DNA of 64,000 nucleotides from Mycolicibacterium goodii (GTDB taxonomy: Bacteria; Actinomycetota; Actinomycetes; Mycobacteriales; Mycobacteriaceae): the NCBI RefSeq assembly GCF_001187505.1, contig NZ_CP012150.1, positions 4,402,001 to 4,466,000 on the forward strand, read 5' to 3'. The notes beneath the pieces are model-generated. The model saw only the letters and a list, made by a program, of their open reading frames with translations, made no database searches and was not told the DNA's origin. A program made the position numbers and the translations under genes. How positions within the stretch are numbered: position 1 is the stretch's first letter; each line of letters starts with the position of its first letter. Of the stretch, positions 1 to 10,216 are shown piece by piece.

Positions 1-333
1 CGCGACGCCCTGCGCGACCCGGCTGCCGACGTCGTACCCGGCCACCACCACCTCGGACAAACCCAGCTCGTTGATCAGGCCCACGATGCTCGCGGCCTGC
101 GCGCTGGCGCTGTAGAAGTGCTGCACCGACACCGCGTGCTTGTCCGAACCGCCGAATCCGCGCAGATCGGGCACGATCACGTCGGCGATGTCGGTCAGCA
201 GCGGCACGACGTGCCGGTGATCGCGGCGGGTACCGGGCCAGCCGTGCAGCAGGATCACCGGAGGCCCGCCCCGGACCCCGTGCCGGTCGAAGGCCAGTCG
301 GAACCCGTCCACCGGAGCGCTGCGCAACGACAT
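1..333 (-). CDS. Alpha/beta hydrolase, epoxide-hydrolase-like (partial, C-terminus outside window)
   Basis: The reverse strand from the ATG at 333 reads 111 codons without a stop and runs off the left edge. The protein starts [19 protein letters not shown]. It shows the oxyanion-hole motif HGWPG near residue 36 and a nucleophile elbow GYDVGS near residue 100. An aspartate at the elbow, rather than serine, is typical of epoxide hydrolases and haloalkane dehalogenases, so hydrolysis of an epoxide or halide is more likely than esterase activity. An in-frame TGA two codons upstream of the ATG supports the start. The gene is divergent from pafA across about 130 bases. The lid domain and the rest of the catalytic triad are not in the window, so the substrate cannot be inferred. 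Confidence 0.85.
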   Translation of the reverse strand, partial: MSLRSAPVDGFRLAFDRHGVRGGPPVILLHGWPGTRRDHRHVVPLLTDIADVIVPDLRGFGGSDKHAVSVQHFYSASAQAASIVGLINELGLSEVVVAGYDVGSRVAQGVA

Positions 334-450
334 CGGTCAATTCTCATCCGGTTGCCGGATCGATGGGCCGGGTTCACGGATCGGCCGCGCGCAGAGGGGA
401 AGTGGCGCGCGCAAAGTTCTGCTTGCCCACCCATACCGTGCAGCAACCCG

Positions 451-466
451 TAAGCTCGATGTTGTG
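451..466 (+). promoter_or_regulatory. pafA -10 element, leaderless start
   Basis: TAAGCT at 451-456 is followed by seven bases and then the GTG start at 464. This spacing puts the transcription start at or next to the GTG, so the mRNA is probably leaderless. No Shine-Dalgarno sequence is visible. The same hexamer at nearly the same distance precedes pafB. Confidence 0.5.
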
Positions 467-1822
467 CAGCGACGAATCATGGGCATCGAGACTGAATTCG
501 GTGTGACCTGCACGTTCCATGGCCATCGCCGGCTCAGTCCCGACGAGGTTGCCCGCTATCTGTTCCGGCGGGTCGTGTCGTGGGGCCGCAGTTCCAACGT
601 CTTTCTCCGCAATGGCGCCCGGTTGTACCTCGACGTGGGCAGCCACCCCGAGTACGCGACCGCGGAATGCGACAACCTCACGCAGCTGGTGACGCACGAC
701 CGGGCCGGTGAGCGGGTCCTCGAGGACCTGCTGATCGATGCCGAGCAGCGGCTCGCCGACGAGGGCATCGGCGGCGACATCTACCTGTTCAAGAACAACA
801 CCGACTCGGCGGGCAACTCCTACGGCTGCCACGAGAACTACCTGATCGTGCGCGCGGGTGAGTTCTCCCGGATCTCCGATGTGCTGCTGCCGTTCCTGGT
901 GACACGCCAGCTGATCTGCGGTGCGGGCAAGGTGTTGCAGACCCCGAAGGCCGCGACCTTCTGCCTGAGCCAACGCGCCGAGCACATCTGGGAGGGCGTC
1001 TCGAGCGCCACCACCCGGAGCCGGCCCATCATCAACACCCGCGACGAACCGCACGCCGACGCCGAGAAATACCGCCGCCTGCACGTCATCGTCGGCGACT
1101 CGAACATGTGCGAGGCCACCACCATGCTCAAGGTGGGCACGGCCTCGCTGGTGCTGGAGATGATCGAGGCGGGCGTGCCGTTCCGCGACTTCTCGCTGGA
1201 CAACCCCATCCGCGCCATCCGTGAGGTCAGCCACGATCTGACCGGGCGGCGCGCGGTGCGACTGGCAGGCGGACGACAGGCCAGCGCGCTCGACATCCAG
1301 CGCGAGTACTACAGCCGCGCCGTCGAGTACCTGCAGTCCCGCGCGCCCAACACGCAGATCGAGCAGGTCGTCGACCTGTGGGGCCGTCAGCTCGACGCGG
1401 TCGAGAGCCAGGACTTCGCCAAGGTCGACACCGAGATCGACTGGGTGATCAAACGCAAACTGTTCCAGCGTTATCAGGACCGCTACAGCATGGAGCTGTC
1501 CGATCCGAAGATCAGCCAGCTGGACCTCGCGTATCACGACATCAAGCGGGGCCGCGGCGTGTTCGACCTGCTGCAGCGCAAAGGTCTGGCCGCCAGGATC
1601 ACCACCGACGAGGAGATCGACGCCGCGGTCACCACCCCGCCGCAGACCACGCGCGCGAAACTGCGCGGCGAGTTCATCAGCGCGGCGCAGGAGGCGGGCC
1701 GCGACTTCACCGTCGACTGGGTGCATCTCAAGCTCAACGACCAGGCTCAGCGCACCGTGCTGTGCAAGGATCCGTTCCGGTCGGTCGACGAGCGAGTCAA
1801 GCGGCTGATCGCCAGTATGTGA
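464..1822 (+). CDS. pafA: Pup--protein ligase PafA
   Basis: PafA (452 aa) uses ATP to join the C-terminal glutamate of the small protein Pup to substrate lysines, marking them for the mycobacterial proteasome in the cytosol. The sequence starts [14 protein letters not shown]. Glu9 in the metal/ATP-binding strand and Asp57 in [10 protein letters not shown], the residue assigned as catalytic base in the family, are both present. The carboxylate-amine-ligase-like core is followed by the conserved C-terminal domain ending [11 protein letters not shown]. Length and sequence match my memory of mycobacterial PafA throughout. The start is the GTG at 464. Sixteen bases separate it from pafB, which appears to have its own promoter. 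Pup and the proteasome genes are not in this window. Confidence 0.97.
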   Translation: MQRRIMGIETEFGVTCTFHGHRRLSPDEVARYLFRRVVSWGRSSNVFLRNGARLYLDVGSHPEYATAECDNLTQLVTHDRAGERVLEDLLIDAEQRLADEGIGGDIYLFKNNTDSAGNSYGCHENYLIVRAGEFSRISDVLLPFLVTRQLICGAGKVLQTPKAATFCLSQRAEHIWEGVSSATTRSRPIINTRDEPHADAEKYRRLHVIVGDSNMCEATTMLKVGTASLVLEMIEAGVPFRDFSLDNPIRAIREVSHDLTGRRAVRLAGGRQASALDIQREYYSRAVEYLQSRAPNTQIEQVVDLWGRQLDAVESQDFAKVDTEIDWVIKRKLFQRYQDRYSMELSDPKISQLDLAYHDIKRGRGVFDLLQRKGLAARITTDEEIDAAVTTPPQTTRAKLRGEFISAAQEAGRDFTVDWVHLKLNDQAQRTVLCKDPFRSVDERVKRLIASM

Positions 1823-1826
1823 GCTT

Positions 1827-1841
1827 TAAGCTGACCCGGTG
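1827..1841 (+). promoter_or_regulatory. pafB -10 element, leaderless start
   Basis: TAAGCT at 1827-1832 lies six bases before the GTG start of pafB, in the short gap after the pafA stop. It could let pafBC be transcribed separately from pafA. Confidence 0.45.
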
Positions 1842-2834
1842 GCGGTCTCCAAAGTCGAGCGGTTGATGAATCTTGTCATCGCCTTGTTGTCCACCCGGAC
1901 GTATCTGCCCGCCGAGAAGATCCGCACCACGGTCGCCGGCTACGCCGACAGTCCCAGTGACGAGGCGTTCTCGCGGATGTTCGAGCGGGACAAGAACGAG
2001 TTGCGCGACCTCGGCATCCCGTTGGAAACCGGCCGGGTGTCCAAGTGGGATTCCACCGAGGGCTACCGGATCAACCGGGATTCCTACGCGCTGCCGCCGA
2101 TCGGGCTGACGGCCGACGAGGCCGCCGCCGTCGCGGTGGCCACGCAGCTGTGGCAGTCGCCGGAACTGGTCACCGCGACGCAGAACGCGGTGCTCAAACT
2201 GCGCGCCGCCGGTGTCGACGTGGACGCCGACGGGGTGGGAGTCGCGATCGCGTCGACGGCGACGCTGCCCGGTGTGCGCGGCTCCGAAGAGGTGCTGCAG
2301 AGCCTGCTGTCGGCGATCGACGAGGGCAGGGCCGTGCAGTTCGAGCACCGGCCGTCGCGCAGCGCCGACTACACCACCCGCACGGTCGAGCCGTGGGGCG
2401 TCGTCACCCATCGCGGCCGCTGGTACCTCGTGGGTCACGACCGCGACCGCCACGACACCAGGACCTTCCGGCTGTCGCGGATCGACGCCGCGGTGCGGCC
2501 GATCGGACCGGCGGGCGCGGTGAAGAAACCCGAGGACGTCAACCTGCGCGACATCGTGCGCCGCGCCGTCGCCGAACAACCGACCGGCGAGCGGGCGCGG
2601 ATCTGGATCGCCGGTGGCCGGGCCACCGCGCTGCGCCGTCAGGCGGTGACCAGCACCCCGCGCACCCTGGGTGACCGCGCGGGGGAGGAGATCACCGTCG
2701 ACATCGGCACATGGGACCGGCTGGCCCGCGAGATCGCGAGCTACGGCGGCGACGCGGTCGCGCTCGAACCGGCCTCGCTGCGCGACGACGTGCTGGCGCG
2801 GTTGCGGGCTCACGCACAAGGAGTGCGACGATGA
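1839..2834 (+). CDS. pafB: WYL-domain transcriptional regulator PafB
   Basis: PafB (331 aa) works with PafC as the activator of the LexA/RecA-independent DNA-damage response in mycobacteria. Despite its name it is not needed for pupylation. An N-terminal winged-helix segment (about residues 1-60, MAVSKVERLMNLVIALLST) is followed by a WYL ligand-sensing domain with the signature RWYLVGH near residue 195 and a C-terminal WCX-type extension. The start is the GTG at 1839. The stop overlaps the pafC start as ATGA, so the two are translationally coupled. The proposed targets polA and uvrB lie later in this window. Confidence 0.95.
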   Translation: MAVSKVERLMNLVIALLSTRTYLPAEKIRTTVAGYADSPSDEAFSRMFERDKNELRDLGIPLETGRVSKWDSTEGYRINRDSYALPPIGLTADEAAAVAVATQLWQSPELVTATQNAVLKLRAAGVDVDADGVGVAIASTATLPGVRGSEEVLQSLLSAIDEGRAVQFEHRPSRSADYTTRTVEPWGVVTHRGRWYLVGHDRDRHDTRTFRLSRIDAAVRPIGPAGAVKKPEDVNLRDIVRRAVAEQPTGERARIWIAGGRATALRRQAVTSTPRTLGDRAGEEITVDIGTWDRLAREIASYGGDAVALEPASLRDDVLARLRAHAQGVRR

Positions 2835-3817
2835 GTCAGGTGTCGACGCGGCTGGTGCGGTTGCTGAACATGGTTCCGTACTTCCAGGCCAACCCGAAGG
2901 TCACGCGCGCGGAGGCGGCCGCCGCGCTCGGCGTGTCGAGTAAGCAACTCGACGCCGACCTGGACCAGCTGTGGATGTGCGGGCTGCCCGGCTACAGCCC
3001 CGGTGACCTGATCGACTTCGACTTCGTCGGCGACACCATCGAGGTGACGTTCTCGGCAGGCGTCGACCATCCGTTGCGGCTCACCTCCACCGAGGCCACC
3101 GGCATCCTCGTCGCGCTGCGGGCGCTGGTCGACGTCCCCGGCATGGTCGACCCGGAGGCCGCGCGCAGCGCGATCGCCAAGATCGAGTCCGCGGTCGGCA
3201 GCCGGGGTGCCGTCGTCGAGGACATCGGCGAGGACGGCGCCACCGCCGGGGCGGCCGCGACGGTGCGCACCGCGGTGCGCGACAACCGCGCACTGACCCT
3301 GGAGTACTACTCGGCGTCGCGGGACTCGCTGACCACCCGCACGGTCGACCCGATCCGGGTGGTGCTGGTCGGCGACAACAGCTACCTGGAGGCCTGGTGC
3401 CGCAGCGCCGAGGCGGTGCGGTTGTTCCGGTTCGACCGCATCGTCGACGCCAAACCGCTCGACGATCCCGCCGCCCCGCCGCCACCCGCCGTCGCCGCGG
3501 GCCCCGACACGTCGCTGTTCGACGCCGACCCGTCGCTGCCGTCGGCCACGCTGCTGATCGACGCCACCGCGGCGTGGATGTTCGACTACTACCCGATGCG
3601 CGACGTCACCGAACGGCCCGACGGCTCGTGGCAGGCGACGATGACCTACGCCTCGGAGGACTGGATGGCCCGGTTCGTCCTCGGCTTCGGATCCGAGGTG
3701 CGGGTGCTGGCGCCCGAGTCACTGGCCACCCGGGTCCGGCAGGCCGCCGAGGCCGCGTTGCTCGCCTACCGCGAGGCGTCTCTGCACACCGGCGACGAAG
3801 CCGCCGAGCACGGGTAG
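2831..3817 (+). CDS. pafC: WYL-domain transcriptional regulator PafC
   Basis: PafC (328 aa) is the partner of PafB. The start is the ATG at 2831 ([18 protein letters not shown]), overlapping the pafB stop by four bases; the longer open frame upstream of it is ruled out because it lies inside pafB. An N-terminal helix-turn-helix (about residues 5-70) is followed by the WYL domain, where the core tryptophan is replaced (NSYLEAW near residue 180), and a WCX-like C-terminal domain ending in DEAAEHG. PafB and PafC each carry one DNA-binding domain, and in other actinobacteria they are fused. Its TAG stop forms part of a possible -10 element for tatA. Confidence 0.95.
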   Translation: MSQVSTRLVRLLNMVPYFQANPKVTRAEAAAALGVSSKQLDADLDQLWMCGLPGYSPGDLIDFDFVGDTIEVTFSAGVDHPLRLTSTEATGILVALRALVDVPGMVDPEAARSAIAKIESAVGSRGAVVEDIGEDGATAGAAATVRTAVRDNRALTLEYYSASRDSLTTRTVDPIRVVLVGDNSYLEAWCRSAEAVRLFRFDRIVDAKPLDDPAAPPPPAVAAGPDTSLFDADPSLPSATLLIDATAAWMFDYYPMRDVTERPDGSWQATMTYASEDWMARFVLGFGSEVRVLAPESLATRVRQAAEAALLAYREASLHTGDEAAEHG

Positions 3818-3840
3818 ACTCGGCACCGACGTTCTGGAGG
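3815..3840 (+). promoter_or_regulatory. tatA promoter and ribosome-binding site
   Basis: TAGACT at 3815-3820 fits the mycobacterial -10 consensus TAnnnT and contains the pafC stop codon. GGAGG at 3836-3840 is a strong Shine-Dalgarno sequence eight bases before the TTG start of tatA and decides that start. Confidence 0.5.
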
Positions 3841-3848
3841 TAACCAAA

Positions 3849-4094
3849 TTGGGCGGTCTACAACCCTGGCACTGGGTCATTGTCATCGCGGTGTTCGTAC
3901 TGCTGTTCGGCGCCAAGAAGCTGCCGGATGCAGCGCGTTCGCTGGGCAAGTCGATGCGGATCTTCAAATCGGAGATCAAGGAGATGCAAGCCGAGTCCAA
4001 ATCGGACGAGGTCAAGCCGGCGACCCCGATTGCCTCCGAGCGCGTCGACACGACTGCGCCTGAGCAACAGTCCACGGACCGGCACACGGCCTGA
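3849..4094 (+). CDS. tatA: Sec-independent protein translocase subunit TatA
   Basis: TatA (81 aa) forms the pore-like component of the twin-arginine translocase, which exports folded proteins across the inner membrane. One transmembrane helix (about residues 5-21, [15 protein letters not shown]) is followed by an amphipathic helix with the conserved [17 protein letters not shown], and then an acidic, charged cytoplasmic tail. The start is TTG at 3849, supported by GGAGG eight bases upstream. tatC follows after 76 bases. TatB is not in the window. Confidence 0.95.
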   Translation: MGGLQPWHWVIVIAVFVLLFGAKKLPDAARSLGKSMRIFKSEIKEMQAESKSDEVKPATPIASERVDTTAPEQQSTDRHTA

Positions 4095-4170
4095 TCGCGG
4101 CCGACGAATCCGCCCCGCGGCGACCCGCGCGGGCGGGTAGCGGCTCGATCTCGTCTTCCACGCTAAGCCT

Positions 4171-5118
4171 GTGCAGACCCCCGGAATCCTCAAGAAGTTC
4201 GATCCCCGGCGCCGCCGTTCACGGGTCAATCCCGACGGCACCATGTCGCTGGTCGACCACCTCCACGAGCTTCGCAATCGCCTGCTGATCTCGGTCGCGG
4301 CCGTCGTGGCCACCACGATCATCGGGTTCGTCTGGTACACCCACGGCGCCTTCGGGTTCCACAGCCTCGGTGAGTGGCTGCGCGGCCCCTACTGCTCGCT
4401 GCCGGACTCGGCGCGCGCGTCCATCGCCCCCGACGGCCAGTGCCGCCTGCTCGCCACGGCGCCGTTCGACCAGTTCATGCTGCGGTTGAAGGTCGCGCTC
4501 GCGGCGGGCGTGGTGCTGGCCTGCCCGGTGTGGCTCTACCAGTTGTGGGCGTTCATCACACCGGGCCTGTACAAGAAGGAACGCCGCTTCGCGATGGCGT
4601 TCGTGAGTTTCGGCGCCGTGCTGTTCATCTCCGGTGCGGTGCTCGCCTACGTGGTGTTGTCGAAGGCGTTGAGTTTCCTGCTGACCGTCGGCAGCGACGT
4701 GCAGGTGACTGCGCTGTCCGGTGACCAGTACTTCGGATTCCTGATCAACCTGCTGCTGGTGTTCGGCATCAGCTTCGAGTTCCCGCTGCTGATCATCATG
4801 CTCAACCTGGTCGGGGTGCTGACCTACGAGCGGCTGAAGGCGTGGCGGCGCGGGCTGATCTTCGGGTTGTTCGTGTTCGCGGCGTTCGCCACGCCGGGTT
4901 CCGATCCGTTCTCGATGCTCGCGCTGGCGTGCGCGCTGACGGTGCTGCTGGAGTTCGCGATCCAGATCGCGCGGCTCAACGACCGCAGGAAGGCCCGTCG
5001 CGCGGCCCTCGAGGTGCCCGAGGACGAGGCCGCCGACATCGGGCCGGTGGAACCGATCGAGCCGCCGACCCCGGTGTCGGGTCCGGCGCGCGCGACGGTC
5101 GACGAAGATGCCACCTGA
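4171..5118 (+). CDS. tatC: Sec-independent protein translocase subunit TatC
   Basis: TatC (315 aa) is the receptor of the twin-arginine translocase and recognises the RR signal peptide at the cytoplasmic face. The N-terminal motif [16 protein letters not shown] contains the conserved glutamate used in signal recognition. Six hydrophobic segments follow between about residues 35 and 265, including [13 protein letters not shown] at the start of the third. The C-terminal tail is long, acidic and proline-rich (about residues 275-315). The start is the GTG at 4171. The last 11 bases overlap helY, so the downstream gene is probably translated by coupling. Confidence 0.95.
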   Translation: MQTPGILKKFDPRRRRSRVNPDGTMSLVDHLHELRNRLLISVAAVVATTIIGFVWYTHGAFGFHSLGEWLRGPYCSLPDSARASIAPDGQCRLLATAPFDQFMLRLKVALAAGVVLACPVWLYQLWAFITPGLYKKERRFAMAFVSFGAVLFISGAVLAYVVLSKALSFLLTVGSDVQVTALSGDQYFGFLINLLLVFGISFEFPLLIIMLNLVGVLTYERLKAWRRGLIFGLFVFAAFATPGSDPFSMLALACALTVLLEFAIQIARLNDRRKARRAALEVPEDEAADIGPVEPIEPPTPVSGPARATVDEDAT

Positions 5119-7846
5119 GGGCGGCCCTGACCAGCTGAGTGCGTTCACCGCCCAGCTGCCGTTCACCCTCGACGAGTTCCAGGTGCGGGCGTGTCAGGCG
5201 CTGGAGAACGGGCACGGCGTGTTGGTCTGCGCGCCGACCGGGGCGGGCAAGACCATCGTCGGCGAGTTCGCTGTGCACCTCGCGCTCGCGTCCGGTGGCA
5301 AATGCTTTTACACCACCCCGATCAAGGCGCTTTCCAACCAGAAGCACAACGATCTCGTCGCCCGCCACGGCGCGGAGAAGATCGGTCTGCTCACCGGCGA
5401 CCAGTCCATCAACGGCGACGCCGACGTGGTCGTGATGACCACCGAGGTGCTCCGCAACATGCTGTACGCGAACTCGCAGGCACTGCAGGGGCTCTCCTAC
5501 GTGGTGATGGACGAGGTGCACTTCCTGGCCGACCGGATGCGCGGCGCGGTGTGGGAAGAGGTCATCCTGCACCTGCCCGACGAGGTGCTGCTGGTCAGCC
5601 TGTCGGCGACGGTGAGCAACGCCGAGGAGTTCGGCGGCTGGATCCAGACCGTGCGCGGCGACACCCCCGTTGTGGTCGACGAGCACCGGCCGGTTCCGCT
5701 GTCGCAGCACATGCTGGTCGGCAAGCGGCTGTTCGACCTGTTCGAGCGCTCGTCGTCGACGTTGGTGGACCCGGAGTTGTTGCGCCACATCAGTCATCGG
5801 CGCGAGGCCGACCGGCTCATGGACTGGCAGCCCCGCGGTCGCGGGCGCGGCGGCAGGCCACAGTTCTACCGGCCACCGGGCCGACCCGAGGTGATCACGA
5901 CGCTCGACGCCGCGGGCCTGCTGCCCGCGATCACGTTCGTGTTCTCCCGCGCCGGGTGCGACGCCGCGGTCAAGCAGTGCCTGCGGTCGTCGTTGCGGCT
6001 CACCAACAAAGAGGAGCGCACCCGCATCGCCGAGATCGTGGACCGGCGCTGCGCCGACCTCAACGAGTCCGATCTGATCGTGCTCGACTACCACGAGTGG
6101 CGCGAGGGACTGCTGCGCGGACTGGCCGCGCACCACGCGGGCATGCTGCCGACCTTCCGCCACACCGTCGAGGAACTGTTCACGGCCGGGCTGGTCAAAG
6201 CGGTCTTCGCCACGGAGACACTGGCACTCGGGATCAACATGCCCGCGCGCACGGTCGTGCTGGAGCGGCTGGTCAAGTTCAACGGCGAGCAGCACCTGCC
6301 GCTGACGCCGGGGGAGTACACCCAGTTGACCGGGCGGGCCGGCCGTCGCGGCATCGACGTCGAAGGCCACGCCGTGGTGCTGTGGCGTCCCGACGACAGC
6401 ACCGCCGAACCCGCCGAGGTCGCCGGACTGGCCTCCACCCGCACCTTCCCGCTGCGCAGTTCGTTTGCGCCGTCGTACAACATGACCATCAACCTGGTGC
6501 AGCAGCTGGGCCCCGAACTGGCGCACAAACTGCTGGAACGCTCGTTCGCGCAGTATCAGGCAGACCGCTCGGTGGTCGGGCTCGTCCGTGGCATCCGCCG
6601 CGGCGAGCGCATGCTCGACGAGCTGGCCGCCGAGATCGGCGGAAAAGACTCGGCCGTCATCGATTACGCGCGGCTGCGCGCCAAGATCGGTGAACGCGAA
6701 CGCGCCCAGTCGCGAGCCTCGCGGCTGCAGCGGCGCAGAGCCGCGACCGATGCGCTGGCGGATCTGCGCCGCGGCGACATCATCACCATCACACACGGGC
6801 GGCGCGGTGGGCTGGCCGTCGTGCTGGAACCCGCGCAGGATCGCGACGATCCGAGACCGCTGGTGCTGACCGAACACAAATGGGCGGGCCGCATCTCCTC
6901 GGCCGACTATTCGGGCGCGTCGGCCCCGCTGGGCTCGATGTCGCTGCCGAAACGCGTCGAGCACCGGCAACCGCGGGTGCGCAAGGATCTGGCGTCGGCG
7001 CTGCGGTCGGCGGCCGCGGGCCTGGTGCCGTCGCGCCGGGCCAACCGCGGTGCGCCCGAACGCGACGTCGATCCGGAACTGGCGGGTCTGCGGGAACGCC
7101 TGCGCAGCCATCCCGCCCACCAACTGCCCGACCGCGAGGAACAGGTGCGCATCGCCGAGCGCTATCTGCGGATCGAACGCGACAACGCCCAGATCCAGCA
7201 GAAGGTCGCCGCGGCGACCAACTCGCTGGCCCGCACGTTCGACCGGATCGTGGCGCTGCTCAGCGAGCGCGGCTACATCGAGCCTGGCACAGGCGACGAG
7301 GCCCGCGAGCCGCGGGTCACCGAGGCCGGCCGGTTGCTGGCGCGCATCTACAGCGAGAGCGACCTGCTGGTGGCCGAATGCCTGCGCGGCGGGGCGTGGG
7401 AGGGCCTGCAACCCGCCGAACTGGCCGGGGTGCTGTCGGCCGTGCTGTACGAGTCCCGCGGCGACGTCCAGGGCGTGCCACCGGGGATGGATGTGCCGAC
7501 CGCGGGTGTGCGCCAGGCGCTGGTACGCACCCGGCGGCTGTCTGCGGCGCTGCGCGGTGACGAACAACGGCACCGCATCGCCCCCAGCCGCGAACCCGAC
7601 GAGGGTTTCGTGACGGCGGTGTACCGCTGGGCCACCACCGGCGACCTCGCGTCGGCGCTCGCGGCGTCCGACATCACCGGGACCGGTTCTCCGTTGTCGG
7701 CAGGGGATTTCGTCCGGTGGTGCCGCCAGGTGCTCGATCTGCTCGACCAGGTGCGAAACGCCGCACCCACCCCTGCGCTGCGCAATACCGCGAAACGCGC
7801 GATCAACGACGTCCGACGCGGCGTCGTCGCTGTTGATGCGGGGTAG
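5108..7846 (+). CDS. helY: Ski2-like DEVH-box RNA helicase HelY
   Basis: This is a 912-residue superfamily 2 helicase of the Ski2/Mtr4 type, expected to unwind RNA using ATP. Walker A is APTGAGKT at about residues 42-49, the DEVH box is at 135-138, motif III is [12 protein letters not shown], and motifs V and VI are [15 protein letters not shown] and [12 protein letters not shown]. The C-terminal third carries the arch/DSHCT-type region seen in Ski2 and Mtr4. The start ATG at 5108 lies inside tatC. Its TAG stop (7844-7846) starts a TAGTGT hexamer that may be the promoter of the next gene. The RNA substrate in mycobacteria is not obvious from the sequence. Confidence 0.93.
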   Translation: MPPEGGPDQLSAFTAQLPFTLDEFQVRACQALENGHGVLVCAPTGAGKTIVGEFAVHLALASGGKCFYTTPIKALSNQKHNDLVARHGAEKIGLLTGDQSINGDADVVVMTTEVLRNMLYANSQALQGLSYVVMDEVHFLADRMRGAVWEEVILHLPDEVLLVSLSATVSNAEEFGGWIQTVRGDTPVVVDEHRPVPLSQHMLVGKRLFDLFERSSSTLVDPELLRHISHRREADRLMDWQPRGRGRGGRPQFYRPPGRPEVITTLDAAGLLPAITFVFSRAGCDAAVKQCLRSSLRLTNKEERTRIAEIVDRRCADLNESDLIVLDYHEWREGLLRGLAAHHAGMLPTFRHTVEELFTAGLVKAVFATETLALGINMPARTVVLERLVKFNGEQHLPLTPGEYTQLTGRAGRRGIDVEGHAVVLWRPDDSTAEPAEVAGLASTRTFPLRSSFAPSYNMTINLVQQLGPELAHKLLERSFAQYQADRSVVGLVRGIRRGERMLDELAAEIGGKDSAVIDYARLRAKIGERERAQSRASRLQRRRAATDALADLRRGDIITITHGRRGGLAVVLEPAQDRDDPRPLVLTEHKWAGRISSADYSGASAPLGSMSLPKRVEHRQPRVRKDLASALRSAAAGLVPSRRANRGAPERDVDPELAGLRERLRSHPAHQLPDREEQVRIAERYLRIERDNAQIQQKVAAATNSLARTFDRIVALLSERGYIEPGTGDEAREPRVTEAGRLLARIYSESDLLVAECLRGGAWEGLQPAELAGVLSAVLYESRGDVQGVPPGMDVPTAGVRQALVRTRRLSAALRGDEQRHRIAPSREPDEGFVTAVYRWATTGDLASALAASDITGTGSPLSAGDFVRWCRQVLDLLDQVRNAAPTPALRNTAKRAINDVRRGVVAVDAG

Positions 7847-7890
7847 TGTGTGGCAACGGTGACAGCGAAAAGGACCAAGGAGAAAAAGTG
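7844..7890 (+). promoter_or_regulatory. Promoter and RBS of the DUF4333 gene
   Basis: TAGTGT at 7844-7849 fits TAnnnT and includes the helY stop codon. AAGGAG at 7877-7882 lies five bases before the GTG at 7888. This favours 7888 over the in-frame GTG at 7846, which has no ribosome-binding site. Confidence 0.45.
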
Positions 7891-8718
7891 AGCGGACCGC
7901 AGGGATCTGACCCAGCGCAGCCGTGGCCCGGTCAGCAACCCGAGCCCGGCCGGGATCAGCCGGCGGGCGGCGAGGCGTGGCAGCCGCCGGCCGGCGGTAC
8001 CGAGGACCCCACCACCCACACCCCGGCATGGCAGCCACCGGCCTACACGCAGCAGCCGCAGCAGCAGTATCCGCAGTACCAGCCGCCGGGACAGCCCGGT
8101 TTCGGTCAGCCGCAACAGGCTTACCCGTCGACCGAGCAGTTCGGCCAGCAGTCGCCCTACGGACAACAGCCGCAATACGGTCAGCCGGGTCAGTACGGCC
8201 AACCCGGCCAGCCCGGTCAGTACGGCCAGCCGGGCCAGCCCGGGCAACCAGGACAGTTCGGCCAGCCGGGCCAGTACCCGCAGCCCGGCCAATACGGTCA
8301 GCAACCGCAGTACGGACAGCAGCCCGGCCAGTTCGGTCAGCCCGGGCAGTTCGGGCCGTACCCCCCGCCCGGTGGCGGTGAGGGTTCCAAGAAGACGTTG
8401 CTGTACGTCGGCCTCGGCGTCGGCGCCCTCGTCATCATCGTGGCCGTGGCCCTGTTCTTCCTCGTGCCCAAGTGGTTCGTGACCACCGAACTCGACATCG
8501 ACAAGGCGCAGACCGGGGTCCAGCAGATCCTCACTGACGAGACCAACGGCTACGGCGCCAAGAACGTCAAGGACGTCAAGTGCAACGGCGGCAAGAACCC
8601 CGTGGTGAAGAAGGGTGACACCTTCACCTGCGAGGTCAGCATCGACGGCACCAAGCGTCAGGTCACCGTGACGTTCCAGAACGACGACGGCACCTACGAG
8701 GTCGGCAGGCCGAAGTAG
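7888..8718 (+). CDS. DUF4333 membrane protein with Gln/Pro/Gly/Tyr-rich repeat tail
   Basis: The protein has 276 residues and no known enzymatic function. Residues 1 to about 170 are low-complexity, dominated by irregular copies of [12 protein letters not shown] and QPQYG. One transmembrane helix follows (about residues 172-195, [22 protein letters not shown]), then a DUF4333 domain with two cysteines (KCNGGKNPV and FTCEVS) that could form a disulfide. The predicted topology puts the repetitive part in the cytosol and DUF4333 outside. The M. tuberculosis gene next to helY (Rv2091c, from memory) has the same plan. It is convergent with fenA, with six bases between the stops. Confidence 0.85.
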   Translation: MSGPQGSDPAQPWPGQQPEPGRDQPAGGEAWQPPAGGTEDPTTHTPAWQPPAYTQQPQQQYPQYQPPGQPGFGQPQQAYPSTEQFGQQSPYGQQPQYGQPGQYGQPGQPGQYGQPGQPGQPGQFGQPGQYPQPGQYGQQPQYGQQPGQFGQPGQFGPYPPPGGGEGSKKTLLYVGLGVGALVIIVAVALFFLVPKWFVTTELDIDKAQTGVQQILTDETNGYGAKNVKDVKCNGGKNPVVKKGDTFTCEVSIDGTKRQVTVTFQNDDGTYEVGRPK

Positions 8719-8724
8719 CCGGCG

Positions 8725-9696
8725 TCAGTCCGGCAACCGGTCCAGCGCGGACTGCAACCGGCTGATCGACGAGGACACCCCGTACGCCGCGGCCAGTTCG
8801 GCGACCCGCGCCGGGTCGCCGGCGGCCAACGGCAGGGTGTCCGTCGGCGTCGAGAACACCACGGGCGCATCGGTTGCCACCCGCACCACGGTCTCGGCCG
8901 CCGCGATGTAGTCGAGCGCGCCCAACAGTTTGCTGCGATGCGCCTTGGCCAGACCGGATCTCGGGTCGTTGGCCGCGGCCAGGATGTTCCGCAGCGAGCC
9001 GTGTTTGGCCAGCAGCGTCGCGGCGGTCTTCTCGCCGATCCCGGCCACCCCGGGCAGGCCGTCCGACGGGTCGCCGCGCAACAACGCCAGCTCCGCATAG
9101 GCCGCGCCGGCGCGATCGAGCGGAACCCCGTACTGCTCGGCGACTTCCGCAGGGCCCCACTTGGTGGCCTTGGCCAACCCGCGACCGAGGTAGAGCACCC
9201 GCACCTGAGGGGTCGGTTCGTCGCGCACCAGCTGCAGCAGGTCACGGTCCCCGCTGACCACCACCACAGGATCGCGTTGCTCGCGCACCGAGAGCGTGCC
9301 CAGCACGTCGTCGGCCTCGAACCCGGCCGCGCCGGCGGTCGGAATGCCGAACGCGTCAAGCAGATCCATGATCATGTCGACCTGCGGCGTGAGCTCGTCG
9401 GGAACCTCCTCGATGTCCGGGACGCCGTCCGGTTCGGCTTCGGCGACCCGGTGCGCCTTGTACGACGGGATCAGATCGACCCGCCACTGCGGGCGCCAGT
9501 CGTCGTCGCGACACACCACCAGTCGGCGCGGCCGCTCCCGGGTGACCAGCGTCGCGATCGCGTCGAGAAATCCACGTACCGCGTTGACGGGCCGCCCGTC
9601 GGGCGCCTTGATCGACGAGGGCACACCGAAATACGAGCGGAACCACATGCTGGCGCCGTCGAGCAGCAGGATCGGGGCGGTCAATCGAACCTCCAC
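8725..9696 (-). CDS. fenA: 5'-3' exonuclease / flap endonuclease FenA
   Basis: This 323-residue, stand-alone FEN/XPG-family 5' nuclease corresponds to the enzyme described in M. smegmatis as FenA, which cuts 5' flaps. The metal-binding acidic residues appear in [23 protein letters not shown] and [10 protein letters not shown]. The helix-hairpin-helix for DNA backbone contact is [18 protein letters not shown]. The same motifs occur in the N-terminal domain of PolA at 52852-55590, so this window encodes two 5' nucleases. The GTG at 9696 is used as the start; a TTG four codons later is also possible. Confidence 0.92.
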   Translation of the reverse strand: MEVRLTAPILLLDGASMWFRSYFGVPSSIKAPDGRPVNAVRGFLDAIATLVTRERPRRLVVCRDDDWRPQWRVDLIPSYKAHRVAEAEPDGVPDIEEVPDELTPQVDMIMDLLDAFGIPTAGAAGFEADDVLGTLSVREQRDPVVVVSGDRDLLQLVRDEPTPQVRVLYLGRGLAKATKWGPAEVAEQYGVPLDRAGAAYAELALLRGDPSDGLPGVAGIGEKTAATLLAKHGSLRNILAAANDPRSGLAKAHRSKLLGALDYIAAAETVVRVATDAPVVFSTPTDTLPLAAGDPARVAELAAAYGVSSSISRLQSALDRLPD

Positions 9697-9787
9697 AACA
9701 GGTGGCAGGCCGCGGTGACGGCCTTGGCGTCGGCGCCCGGAACGGGTTGGGCGGCATCGGATGAGGCTACCTCGACCGCGGACCCGC

Positions 9788-9801
9788 TACCGTGAACCAT
9801 G
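9788..9801 (+). promoter_or_regulatory. -10 element of the VOC gene, leaderless start
   Basis: TACCGT at 9788-9793 is followed by five bases and the ATG at 9799, the spacing expected for a leaderless transcript. Confidence 0.4.
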
Positions 9802-10203
9802 ACCTTCGCCGTCGACCGTATCGACCATGTCGTCCTGAACTGCCGCGACATCGAGGCCACCGTCGACTTCTACATGCGGGTGCTCGGTATGCGCAGGGAG
9901 GTGTTCGGGGACGGCCGCGTCGCGCTGCGCTTCCCCGGCGCGGCCAACCAGAAGATCAACCTGCGCCCGACCGGGGCGCCGAACTGGCCCACCGGGGCCG
10001 TGGACGCCCCGGGAGCTCTCGACCTGTGTTTCATCGCCGAGTGCAGCGCGGACGCGGTGGGTGCGCATCTGCGGGCGTGCGGCGTCGAGATCACCGAGGG
10101 CCCGGTGCCGAAAACCGGCGTGCTGGGGCCGATGACCTCACATTACTGCCGTGACCCCGACGGCAACCTGGTCGAGGTCGCAAGCTATCAACGGCCCGAT
10201 TAG
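9799..10203 (+). CDS. VOC (glyoxalase/dioxygenase fold) family protein
   Basis: This is a 134-residue, single-module vicinal-oxygen-chelate protein. The first strand, DRIDHVVLNCRDIEATVDFY, carries the metal-ligand histidine. The last strand, DPDGNLVEVASYQ, carries the matching glutamate. The middle segment FPGAANQKINLRP resembles the GLOD5 subgroup, whose substrates are unsettled. One VOC unit of this size usually works as a dimer. The stop TAG is the first half of the TAGCCT hexamer ahead of the next gene. Confidence 0.88.
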   Translation: MTFAVDRIDHVVLNCRDIEATVDFYMRVLGMRREVFGDGRVALRFPGAANQKINLRPTGAPNWPTGAVDAPGALDLCFIAECSADAVGAHLRACGVEITEGPVPKTGVLGPMTSHYCRDPDGNLVEVASYQRPD

Positions 10204-10216
10204 CCTCGACGTCATG
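10201..10216 (+). promoter_or_regulatory. -10 element of the peptidase gene overlapping the upstream stop codon
   Basis: TAGCCT at 10201-10206 contains the VOC-gene stop codon. Seven bases later comes the ATG at 10214, so the peptidase mRNA is probably leaderless. Confidence 0.45.

Noticed and set aside
2711..2830. Longer N-terminus for PafC
   Set aside because: The extra 40 codons lie inside pafB in another frame, and the ATGA overlap gives the normal start.
4976..8038. 1020-codon open frame on the minus strand across helY
   Set aside because: It is antisense to the clear helicase helY, with arginine/histidine/glutamine-rich composition and no domain. High GC content makes long antisense frames common.
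8160..8360. CRISPR-like repeat array
   Set aside because: The periodic sequence encodes the QPGQYG protein repeat in frame; spacing is irregular and there are no unique spacers.
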